Below the pieces are notes generated by a model. It did not search any database and was not told where the DNA came from. It was given only the letters and a program-made list of their open reading frames with translations. Positions 1 to 8,029 of a stretch of 11,180 bases of DNA are shown here, one piece after another. How positions within the stretch are numbered: the stretch's first letter is position 1; every line of letters begins with the position of its first letter. Origin of the DNA: Bacteroidetes bacterium QH_10_64_19 (GTDB lineage Bacteria; Bacteroidota; Rhodothermia; Rhodothermales; Salinibacteraceae). The stretch covers positions 1 through 11,180 of the forward strand of contig PXSY01000114.1 of the NCBI GenBank assembly GCA_003023125.1. The letters are read 5' to 3'. The translations under genes were made by a program, and so were the position numbers.

Positions 1-134
1 GGTCTCCACGTCTCCGGTTCAGCATCACTCCCCCAACGCCCCCATGGCCCATGGACTCGTGCCCCCGACATTTAGGGCAACGCTCACGGCTTCTCAAACA
101 GGGGCCTCATCGGCCCGGGCCAGTCCTTCGTCCG

Positions 135-1256
<1,122 letters not shown>

Positions 1257-1934
1257 AGTCTCTTCCTACGATGAATGATGAAGCCGACAGGCGTCACTCC
1301 AGCGGAGCATGCCTGCCGATACGCAATGCGGAGAGAACCGAAGCGTCCCCTCCAAACGCCAGATCCCCCTGCGTGACGTGTTTTGAACGGGTCCCATGTG
1401 GCCACGGGCAGGAAAACAGCTCCCCCAATGGACGTGGGAGGCCCCAATTGCCGGGATCCACCGAAAGACCCAGTTCGCTGAACAGACGAGAGCCCCTAGA
1501 CGAAAGGGTGCTCAAAATCGCTGCTGATTGCAAAGTTCATCGTCAGCAGGCAGGACCAATATCGAAACGGATGTTCCCTGTCGGATTTGGCTTCCGCCTT
1601 CTAGACCATGCATGCCAGGAGGCGAATCCACTCCTCGCAACCAAACAGACATGCTCTTTTGCCCCCCAACATGCCTGGCAGGACGGCCAATTGCCCGCCC
1701 GCAGGGACACGACTGACTGGACCCGTAGATCGACGCAAGGGGGGACTCCACCCTCATGCTGATGAGGACAATCTCCCGGACCGTACAGTGCCTCAGCGGC
1801 CTAGGCGAAAGACCAGGACTGGCGCGAGGCCAGAAGACAAGGTGACACTCGGAATCCGGAACGCCCCCCAAAACAGATGGTTTCCCGAACAGCCGGTTCC
1901 CCATTCTCTTCACCCGACGTTCGGTCTTTCTACG
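1257..1934. other. Long intergenic region between divergent rho and hydrolase genes
   Basis: This stretch of about 680 bases separates two divergently transcribed genes. Open frames exist on both strands, but their translations are rich in Arg, Pro, Ser and Gly and show no recognisable domain, so I call none. By eye it looks less GC-rich than the flanking genes. I saw no tRNA-like TPsiC arm and no convincing sigma-70 or Bacteroidetes-type promoter. One perfect 5-bp hairpin (CTGGC, loop GCGAG, GCCAG) lies at 1819-1833. It presumably contains the promoters and leaders of both flanking genes, but it is larger than that needs. It could also hold an unrecognised RNA or a decayed gene. Confidence 0.5.
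1260..1267 (-). promoter_or_regulatory. Ribosome binding site of rho
   Basis: On the minus strand AGGAAGAG lies 3 bases before the rho ATG at 1256 (the AGGAAG core is 5 bases away). It is one of the few Shine-Dalgarno-like sequences in front of a gene in this window, and it supports the short N-terminus of Rho. Confidence 0.6.
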
Positions 1935-2708
1935 ATGGATTACAATTTGAGCGTCGAGGTTCAGGGTCCTGCTGGCGCTCCTGCCCTCCTTCTTCTCCAC
2001 GGCTGGGCGCGAAGCAAACAGGACATGCAGTCCCTCGCCCAGGGGCTGTCCGATGCCTACCGCACTCACGCCGTGGACCTGCCGGGCCATGGGGCGTCCC
2101 CTCCACCCCCCGAGCCCTGGGGCGTCGTTGAGCATGCCGAGGTTCTACATCGGTACATTCGCGACACCGTCCAGTCGAACGTCACGATTGTCGGTCACTC
2201 GAACGGGGGCCGAATCGCACTCTACATGGCCAGCCGGCCCGACACGTTCTCCGCGGTTGACCGGCTCGTGCTCATCAGCCCGTCCGGCGTCGCCCCCGAG
2301 CGCTCCTGGCGGTATCGCCTCCGATCAGCCCTCGCGACCACCCTCAAAGCCCCGCTCCGCCTCGTTCCCAATTCCGTCCGCCCCGCCGCGGAAGACTGGC
2401 TCCGGCATTCGCTCGTCTGGCGCCTGCTCGGCTCCAGCGACTACAACGCCGAGCAGGGCGTGATGCGAGAAACGTTCGTCAAAACGGTGAACAGGCACCT
2501 CAACGGGGAGCTTCGGGAGATCAAGGTTCCGACCCTCCTCTTCTGGGGGACGGAGGACGAGGCCGTGTCCCGCCGCCAAATGGACGTAATGGAAGCGGCG
2601 ATCGACGACTGCGGCCTCGTGGAGCTCGACGGCGCGGGCCACTTCGGACATCTCGATCGGCCCGAGCCCGTCCTTGCCGGGCTCCGGCATTTCCTGGAAA
2701 ACTCGTAG
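1935..2708 (+). CDS. Alpha/beta hydrolase fold protein
   Basis: This is a 257-residue single-domain hydrolase of the alpha/beta fold, probably cytoplasmic, since no signal peptide is seen. The oxyanion-hole motif LLLLHGW is at about 18-24 and the DLPGHGAS strand turn at 48-55. The nucleophile elbow GHSNGG has Ser89, the acid is probably Asp208 in WGTEDEAVS, and the catalytic His236 is in GAGHFGHL. A cap-like segment rich in Arg and Trp lies at about 120-190. The frame is open upstream to 1608, but those residues look non-coding, and homology to the fold begins at the ATG at 1935. It lies 118 bases before the membrane Mur ligase on the same strand, so the two may be co-transcribed. The substrate is unknown: esterase, lipase, thioesterase or peptidase activity are all possible. 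Confidence 0.88.
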   Translation: MDYNLSVEVQGPAGAPALLLLHGWARSKQDMQSLAQGLSDAYRTHAVDLPGHGASPPPPEPWGVVEHAEVLHRYIRDTVQSNVTIVGHSNGGRIALYMASRPDTFSAVDRLVLISPSGVAPERSWRYRLRSALATTLKAPLRLVPNSVRPAAEDWLRHSLVWRLLGSSDYNAEQGVMRETFVKTVNRHLNGELREIKVPTLLFWGTEDEAVSRRQMDVMEAAIDDCGLVELDGAGHFGHLDRPEPVLAGLRHFLENS

Positions 2709-2826
2709 GCCCGGCCGCGGCCGCCCTTGCACCAACGCGCCGTGCGTCTCATCTTTTTTGCCCTCACCCCTGGCAGCCCGCCGACGATGAATCCAGGCTG
2801 TTCGTTCACGACCTGCCTCACGGCGT

Positions 2827-4458
2827 ATGACGACTGCGCTTTTCCTTTTCGGCGTTATTGCGACGCTTTTCGCCGGCTGGCGGGCCGGACGACGGGTCCG
2901 GTTCTTTCTGCACATCTTCCAGCTCGAAACCTACAAGTTTGACCGGTACGGGCGCTGGCTGGCCGACCACGTGCGGTCCACGGTCGTTCGCCCGTCTCAC
3001 GGCGTGGGGACCGCAGTGCTATTCTTCGGCGCCCTCGCCACCTCGATCGTCGACCCGGCCGGGATCGCGCTCGTGGCGCTGCCCCTCTGGACGATCACCT
3101 TCATTTCATCGCGTCGCTACCGGAGCGACCAGGAGAAGAAGCCGCTCGCATACACAGACCGCATGACACGCCTGACTATCCCCGCGGCCCTTCTGACCCT
3201 CGCTCCAATTGCTGCCGCGGGACTGTACGGGTGGACGCTAGGCACTCCTGTGGGCGTGCTGTGGTACCTCGGGGGCTTCCTCGTGGCCGACCTCGGCGCG
3301 CCGCTCTGGGTAGCCCTTGGCGCCGGCCTCATGCAACCCGTCGAAACGGCCATCCAGGAGGGCTTCAAGCGACAGGCGCGTCGCCGACTCCAGAACCGAC
3401 CCGACCTGGATGTCATCGGCATTACGGGCTCGTACGGCAAGACGAGCACCAAATTCATCCTCGCCGAGCTGCTGCGGCAGAAGTACAACGTCTACGCCAC
3501 GCCGAGTTCCTACAACACCCCGATGGGGCTCTGCCTCACCGTCAACGAGCATCTGAAGCCCGAGCATCAGGTGCTGGTGCTGGAGTACGGCATTCGCTAC
3601 CCTGGCGACATGGACGAGCTCTGCGACATTGCGGCGCCGAACACCGCCGTCGTGACGACCGTCGGCGTGGCCCACCTCGAAACGATGGGCACGCAGGACC
3701 ACATCGCGGCGGAGAAGGGAAAACTCGTCGAACGTACGTCGTCGGACGGCCCTGCGATTCTGAACGCCGACGACGAGCGGGTGGCCGCCATGGCCGAGCG
3801 GGCCGAGGGACCAATTTGGCGTGTCTCGACCGAGGGACACCCCGACGCGGACATTACCGCCGCGAACATTCGGTACGACACGACCGGCACCTCCTTCGAC
3901 GTCACGGACGACACGGGCACCACAGCATCGTTTAAGACCCAGCTCCTGGGTCGACACAACGTGCTCAACGTGCTGCTGGCCGTGGCGGTGGGCCGCTCGA
4001 TGGGCCTCCGACTGCGCCAGATGGCCCACGCCGCCCAACGCCTTGACCCCATCGAGCACCGTCTTCAACTCCGGGAGCGGGGAGACGTGACCATTATCGA
4101 CGACGCCTTCAACTCGAACCCCGTCGGCGCCCGCAACGCAGTCAAGATCCTGAGCGAGATGGGCGGGGGGCGCCGCATGATCGTGACGCCGGGGATGGTC
4201 GAGCTCGGCGATCGGCAGTGGGATGAAAACGAAGCCTTCGGCCGGTTCATTGCGGACTGTGACCTCGACCTCGTCGCGCTCATCGGCGAGGAGCAGACGG
4301 CCCCGATCCAGGAAGGCCTGTCGGCAGGACAGTTTCCGGACGACCGGACCGAGGTGTTCTCCTCCCTGGCCGACGCCCAGAACTTCCTCCGCCCCCGCCT
4401 CGAACCGGGCGACGTGGTGCTCTACGAAAATGACCTCCCCGACCAGTACGAGGTCTGA
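2827..4458 (+). CDS. MurF-like Mur ligase with membrane-spanning N-terminus
   Basis: This is a 543-residue ATP-dependent amide ligase of the Mur family. The first ~165 residues are not the usual MurF uridine-binding domain. They carry about four or five hydrophobic segments (roughly 2-20, 57-92, 115-135 and 140-165) with Arg-rich loops, so the enzyme is probably anchored in the inner membrane. The central ligase domain has the P-loop GITGSYGKTST (198-208, Lys205), YNTPMGL (229-235), VVTTVGVAHLETMG (275-288) and the following EKGKL region. The C-terminal domain has DDAFNSNPVGAR (about 424-435), TPGMVELGDRQW, and ends in VLYENDLPDQYEV. From memory, this combination occurs in membrane Mur ligases annotated as MurF in Firmicutes. 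They presumably add D-Ala-D-Ala or a related amino acid to a UDP- or lipid-linked precursor, but the substrate is not proven by sequence. The stop codon overlaps the likely start of RNase HII. No Shine-Dalgarno is seen. Confidence 0.88.
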   Translation: MTTALFLFGVIATLFAGWRAGRRVRFFLHIFQLETYKFDRYGRWLADHVRSTVVRPSHGVGTAVLFFGALATSIVDPAGIALVALPLWTITFISSRRYRSDQEKKPLAYTDRMTRLTIPAALLTLAPIAAAGLYGWTLGTPVGVLWYLGGFLVADLGAPLWVALGAGLMQPVETAIQEGFKRQARRRLQNRPDLDVIGITGSYGKTSTKFILAELLRQKYNVYATPSSYNTPMGLCLTVNEHLKPEHQVLVLEYGIRYPGDMDELCDIAAPNTAVVTTVGVAHLETMGTQDHIAAEKGKLVERTSSDGPAILNADDERVAAMAERAEGPIWRVSTEGHPDADITAANIRYDTTGTSFDVTDDTGTTASFKTQLLGRHNVLNVLLAVAVGRSMGLRLRQMAHAAQRLDPIEHRLQLRERGDVTIIDDAFNSNPVGARNAVKILSEMGGGRRMIVTPGMVELGDRQWDENEAFGRFIADCDLDLVALIGEEQTAPIQEGLSAGQFPDDRTEVFSSLADAQNFLRPRLEPGDVVLYENDLPDQYEV

Positions 4459-5051
4459 TTCGCCGGCTCTGGACAGACGGATATGAGCGCATCGCCGGGC
4501 TCGATGAGGCCGGGCGCGGCTGCCTGGCCGGCCCCGTGGTCGCCGCCGCGGTCATCCTGCCGCCACAGGTGGAGATCACGGCCATTCAGGACAGCAAGTC
4601 CATCTCCGAAGAGAAGCGCCTTGACGCACGACGGCACATTGAGGAGCAGGCCGTAGCGGCCGCCATCGCCGCCTGTTCGCCGGACGAGATCGACGACCTG
4701 AACATCCTCCAGGCTGCTCTCCGGGCCATGCGCCGGGCCGCCTCCGACTGCGCCCCTCCCCCTGACTTTTTGCTCGTGGACGGCAATCAGTGGAACCGAC
4801 ACCTCCTGGACGCCCCCTGGCCTCACGAAACCGTTATACAGGGCGACGCGAAGAGCCAGTCCATCGCCGCCGCTTCCATCCTCGCGAAAACCGAGCGGGA
4901 CGCCCTCATGCGCGACCTGCACGACGAGCATCCCGAATACGGATGGGCCTCAAATGTCGGCTACCCCACTCAGGGCCACTACGACGCCCTCCGCGAGCAC
5001 GGCGTGACGCCGCACCATCGACAGTCCTTTACGCTTTTTCGAGACGGATAG
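4458..5051 (+). CDS. rnhB: Ribonuclease HII (non-canonical start)
   Basis: This enzyme removes ribonucleotides and RNA primers from RNA/DNA hybrids in the cytoplasm. The motifs are IAGLDEAGRGCLAGPVVAAA with catalytic Asp16 and Glu17, QDSKSISEEKR, LLVDGN with Asp108, GDAKSQSIAAASILAKTERD with Asp130 (fourth carboxylate), and GYPTQGHYDALREHGVTPHHRQSF at the C-terminus. The reading frame is closed by TGA at 4431-4433, and no ATG, GTG or TTG lies between there and the catalytic motif. The only plausible codons are CTG at 4455 and ATT at 4458, the latter sharing one base with the ligase stop TGA. ATT would give 197 residues, close to E. coli RnhB (198). The GTG at 4536 would remove the first two catalytic residues. 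Expression is probably coupled to the upstream ligase. Identity is secure; the exact start is not. Confidence 0.9.
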   Translation: MRRLWTDGYERIAGLDEAGRGCLAGPVVAAAVILPPQVEITAIQDSKSISEEKRLDARRHIEEQAVAAAIAACSPDEIDDLNILQAALRAMRRAASDCAPPPDFLLVDGNQWNRHLLDAPWPHETVIQGDAKSQSIAAASILAKTERDALMRDLHDEHPEYGWASNVGYPTQGHYDALREHGVTPHHRQSFTLFRDG

Positions 5052-5093
5052 GAGAAAGGTGCACGCTCACGTTGTCTCGCACACTCGTCTCGG

Positions 5094-5876
5094 TCAGGTC
5101 TGAAAGAACGGCCGTCGCACCTGCCATACCGCCACGGCCAGGGTCAGCAGGGCAAAGCCGCCGGTCACCACGAGGCACACCGCCGGCCCCGCCAGCACAG
5201 CGGGCGTCTCGGCAAAGCCGTGGAGGCCGTGTCGCAGGCCGCTCACGGCGTACGACACCGGATTGGCCCACACGAGGGCTTGGAGGACCGGGGCGGCCCC
5301 GCTGACCGGAAACATGGCCCCCGAGAGAAACCAGAGCGGCAACAGAAACAGATTCATGATAGCGTGGAAGCCGCGCGTCGTCTCCATCTCCCATGCAATG
5401 GCGAAGCCGAGCGCCGTGAAGCCCAATCCGGTGAGGAAGCAGATGGCCACGACCATGCCGACGCCCGACCAGCCCGGGGCGAGCTCGACGAACGGCAGCG
5501 CCCCGAGAAAGAGGACGGCCTGCACGGTGGCCAGCAGGGTGCCCCCCAGCGTGGTGCCCCCCACGAGGGCCGTCCGCGGCGTCGGCGCAATCAAGACGGC
5601 CTGCAGGAAGCCCGAGGTCCGCTCCTCGACGATCGAGATCGTGGAAAAGATGGCGGTAAAGAGCAGCACGAGCGCGAGGATGCCCGGAAACAAAAACGCT
5701 ACGTAGCTGCCTCCGCCCCCGCCCTGGGGAACCTGAAAGGTGTTCTGAAACCCCAGTCCCAGCAGGAGCCAGAGCGCCAGCGGCTGCGCGAGGGCTCCGA
5801 GGACACGGCTTCGGTCGCGCACGAATTTCAGCATCTCGCGGGCCGTGAGGGCCCCAACAGTGCGTAATGCGTTCAT
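5094..5876 (-). CDS. ABC-2 type transporter permease
   Basis: This is a 260-residue integral membrane subunit of an ABC exporter. The N-terminal amphipathic segment (TAREMLKFVRDRSRVLGA) is followed by six or so hydrophobic segments. They include LALWLLLGLGF, the segment before ISIVEERTSGFLQAVLIAPTPR (a typical ABC-2 cytoplasmic loop), MVVAICFLTGLGFTALGFAIA, FLLPLWFLSGAMFPVSG with its conserved P-x-SG turn, and a final helix ending in WQVRRPFF. A Gly-rich loop (QGGGGGS) lies after the first helix. The frame is open further upstream to 5981, but that part reads through the repeat in the intergenic region, so I place the start at the ATG at 5876. It partners with the ATPase encoded upstream at 6003-6974. 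The substrate is unknown; the heme A neighbourhood suggests a role in oxidase or heme maturation, which is inference. Confidence 0.9.
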   Translation of the reverse strand: MNALRTVGALTAREMLKFVRDRSRVLGALAQPLALWLLLGLGFQNTFQVPQGGGGGSYVAFLFPGILALVLLFTAIFSTISIVEERTSGFLQAVLIAPTPRTALVGGTTLGGTLLATVQAVLFLGALPFVELAPGWSGVGMVVAICFLTGLGFTALGFAIAWEMETTRGFHAIMNLFLLPLWFLSGAMFPVSGAAPVLQALVWANPVSYAVSGLRHGLHGFAETPAVLAGPAVCLVVTGGFALLTLAVAVWQVRRPFFQT

Positions 5877-5918
5877 TGCGTGTGGGCGTTCGGGCCTGAG
5901 TGTGTGGGAGGGAGTTGC

Positions 5919-5975
5919 AGTGCGTGCTTCGTATTGCGTATTTCGTGTCGCACAGATCCTTGCGCAATACGCACT
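5919..5975. repeat. Heptamer-based inverted repeat between ABC genes
   Basis: A perfect 9-bp inverted repeat CGTATTGCG (5930-5938) and CGCAATACG (5963-5971) extends inward by one G-T and one A-T pair. The loop is about 20 bases and contains GTGTCGCAC. Outside the stem, AGTG (5919-5922) can pair with CACT (5972-5975) if 7 bases bulge out. The region reads as degenerate 7-base units (CGTATTG, CAATACG, AAGCACG, TGTAGTG), with units in opposite orientation in the two arms. It fills much of the 126-base gap between the ATPase and permease genes. It may be a mobile or regulatory repeat, or an mRNA hairpin that sets the ratio of the two subunits. Confidence 0.6.
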
Positions 5976-6002
5976 ACACAATACGGGGGCGGGTCACAGC
6001 GG

Positions 6003-6974
6003 TCACGCCTGACCCTCCGTCTCTTCTGTCCGGGCAAGCACGCGCTCTCGGCGGTCCTCCGGAGAGACCCCGGCGTGAACCATGAACACATCCTCCAGGG
6101 TGGGGGTGCGGATCGTGGCGCTCCGGATGCGGGATCCCATCGCTTCGTACAGGGTCGACAAAAATGCGGGTGGATCCGACGGCGCCACCTGCACGACAGC
6201 CCCCACGATGCGGGTCGGCACGCCGAACTGTGCTTCGATACGGTCGCGGAGGCGGCTGGGCGACTCCGTGTCGAGCCATAGGGTCTCGTCGCCGAGGTCG
6301 TCCTTCAGCGCAGTGGGCGTGCCGTCGGCCACCAGGACACCGTCCGACAGGATGCCAACCCGATCACATCGCTCCGCCTCGTCCATCAGATGGGTGGCCA
6401 GCAGCAGGGTCGTGCCCTCCGCCTCCTGCAGGCGCTCCATGGCGGTCCAAAATGTGCGGCGGGCGGCCGGATCGAGGCCCGAAGTCGGCTCATCGAGCAA
6501 CAGCAGATCTGGACGGTGCAGCAGTCCGCGCGCAAGGTCCGCACGGCGCCGGAGCCCCCCGGACAACTCCTTCACCGGATCGTCGGCGCGGTCGGCCACC
6601 CCAAGACGCGTCAGCAGGGCCTCGATGCGCTCCCCCCGGGCCGCTCCGTGCAGTCCATAAAGGCCCGCTTGAAAGCGCAGATTCTCCCGAACCGTCAGGG
6701 CCTCGTCGAGCGCCTCATCCTGAAACACGACGCCGATCCGCTCCCGCACCGCGTCGGGCCGCTGGGCTACATCCATCCCGAACACCTCCGCGTGTCCCTC
6801 CGACGGCGGCATCAGGGTCGACAGGATTCGGAAGAGGGTCGTTTTGCCGCTTCCGTTGGGGCCGAGCAGGCCGTACAGCGTCCCCGGCGCCACTTGGAGC
6901 GTGACGTCCCGCAGCGCGCGGTGCTCCCCGTAGCGGTGGGTCACCCCTTGAATGTCAACAGCGGCGTCGATCAT
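6003..6974 (-). CDS. ABC transporter ATP-binding protein (DrrA/CcmA-like)
   Basis: This is a 323-residue ATPase subunit of the exporter whose permease lies downstream. Walker A GPNGSGKT is at 38-45, the Q-loop VVFQDEALDE has Gln85, the signature is LSGGL at 137-141, Walker B and the catalytic glutamate are in LLLLDEP (Glu162), the D-loop is SGLDP, and the H-loop LLATHLMDEAERC has His195. A C-terminal extension of about 110 residues resembles the accessory domain found in DrrA-type exporter ATPases and ends in a Glu/Arg-rich tail. Its ATG overlaps the ctaB stop by 4 bases (ATGA), indicating translational coupling to heme O synthase. The exported substrate cannot be read from sequence. The signature Gln is replaced by Leu (LSGGL), a substitution tolerated in this subfamily as far as I recall. 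Confidence 0.93.
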   Translation of the reverse strand: MIDAAVDIQGVTHRYGEHRALRDVTLQVAPGTLYGLLGPNGSGKTTLFRILSTLMPPSEGHAEVFGMDVAQRPDAVRERIGVVFQDEALDEALTVRENLRFQAGLYGLHGAARGERIEALLTRLGVADRADDPVKELSGGLRRRADLARGLLHRPDLLLLDEPTSGLDPAARRTFWTAMERLQEAEGTTLLLATHLMDEAERCDRVGILSDGVLVADGTPTALKDDLGDETLWLDTESPSRLRDRIEAQFGVPTRIVGAVVQVAPSDPPAFLSTLYEAMGSRIRSATIRTPTLEDVFMVHAGVSPEDRRERVLARTEETEGQA

Positions 6975-7972
6975 GAATCAGTGCGTACGGTCACAGAACA
7001 CAAACGTCCACTCGAATCCTTCCTCGACTCCCGTCCGCCGACCAGCAGGGCCACGAGCGCCGGGATGTAGAGCACCGACGCCTTCAGAACCCGCTTCGCC
7101 TTTTGGCCGGTCCGCTCCCCGTTGAAGACGAGCGTCGTCCACAGGAACCAAAGCCCGAGTGGGACCACGCCCACCCCGTAGATCCAGCCGGCCGCGTCCG
7201 TGAGGACAGGCAGAACGCTCGTCGGCACGAGCAGGGCCGCAAAGCCAATCATCTGCCTCGCGGTGGAGTCGCCCTCCGGTTCCACCACCGGCAACATGGC
7301 GTAGTCGCCCCGCTCGTAGTCCTTCCGGTACATCCACGCGAGGGACAGAAAGTGCGGCATCTGCCAGCACGCAAGGATCCCGAACACCGCCCATCCCCCC
7401 GTTCCGAGCTGCCCCGTGGCGGCCGTGTAGCCCCCCAGGGCCGGAAGCGCCCCCGGCACCGTGCCGATCAGCGTATTCCACTTCGTCCGGCGCTTGAGCG
7501 GCGTGTAGACGAACAGGTACAGTACCGCCGTCAGCGCCGCGAGCGTGGCCGTGAGCGCATTGACGAGCGGACACAGAATGCCAACCGCCGCACACACGAG
7601 GAACACGCCTACGTCTCGCGCCCGGTCCGGATTGACCCGTCCCGCGGGGAGGGGACGCGCCGACGTTCGTTTCATCTGCGCGTCGAAGCGACGTTCGAGC
7701 ACGTGGTTGAGCATGCCCACCCCGCCCGCACAGAGGGCCGTCCCGAGCATGGCCCAGGCGAGCACGCCGCCGTCCATTCCGGCCGGAGATCCCACAAGAA
7801 ACCCCGCAAACGCCGAGAGCGTCACGACGGACGAGATTTCCGGCTTGGCCAGCACGAGGTAGTCCCGGAGCACTGCTCCCAGGGACCGCGTGGAGGCGCG
7901 TGCCTCGGCCGCGGCGGGAGCGGCCGAGACGGCCCCGGGCGAGTCCGATGACCCGTCAGGCGGGGAGTCCAT
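6971..7972 (-). CDS. ctaB: Protoheme IX farnesyltransferase (heme O synthase)
   Basis: This inner-membrane UbiA-family prenyltransferase adds a farnesyl chain to heme B to give heme O, the substrate of the neighbouring ctaA product. The 333-residue protein has a Pro/Ser/Ala-rich N-terminal tail (about 1-35). The first prenyl-diphosphate motif region is LNHVLERRFDAQMKRTSARPLPAGR (about 88-112). There N89-x3-E93-x3-D97 takes the place of the usual N-x3-D-x3-D. Next come YTPLKRRTKWNTLIGTVPGALPALGGY (about 156-182) and the second acidic loop YERGDYAMLPVVEPEG, where heme O synthases keep their D-Y-x-M-LP. Seven to nine hydrophobic segments fit the family. The start codon is the ATG at 7972, 57 bases after the ctaA stop. 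The gene overlaps the ABC ATPase by 4 bases. Confidence 0.95.
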   Translation of the reverse strand: MDSPPDGSSDSPGAVSAAPAAAEARASTRSLGAVLRDYLVLAKPEISSVVTLSAFAGFLVGSPAGMDGGVLAWAMLGTALCAGGVGMLNHVLERRFDAQMKRTSARPLPAGRVNPDRARDVGVFLVCAAVGILCPLVNALTATLAALTAVLYLFVYTPLKRRTKWNTLIGTVPGALPALGGYTAATGQLGTGGWAVFGILACWQMPHFLSLAWMYRKDYERGDYAMLPVVEPEGDSTARQMIGFAALLVPTSVLPVLTDAAGWIYGVGVVPLGLWFLWTTLVFNGERTGQKAKRVLKASVLYIPALVALLVGGRESRKDSSGRLCSVTVRTDS

Positions 7973-8029
7973 GAGCAGAAACCAACAAGCGCGAAGGGTA
8001 GTGAAGCAGGAGGGTGAACGGCGAGCGAG

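Noticed and set aside
1271..1762. 163-codon open frame on the plus strand in the rho-hydrolase gap
   Set aside because: The translation is Arg/Pro/Ser rich without hydrophobic core patterns, domains or a ribosome binding site.
1757..1815. CTGATGAG followed about 40 bases later by CGAAA, resembling the hammerhead ribozyme core
   Set aside because: The intervening sequence does not form stem II next to the core (G-C is followed by mismatches), and no matching stem I or III with a cleavage triplet was found, so it is most likely chance.
1512..2135. 207-codon open frame on the minus strand
   Set aside because: It overlaps the hydrolase start region antisense, has no recognisable domain and an atypical composition; it is probably a GC-rich shadow frame.
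2729..2759. GCAC/GTGC stem followed by a run of six T, as a possible terminator after the hydrolase gene
   Set aside because: The stem is only 4 bp with a 9-base loop, and the T-run starts 8 bases beyond it; too weak to call.
4483..4500. ATG at 4483 as a possible RNase HII start
   Set aside because: It is in the ligase frame (+1 relative to RNase HII), and its translation does not contain the GLDEAGRG motif.
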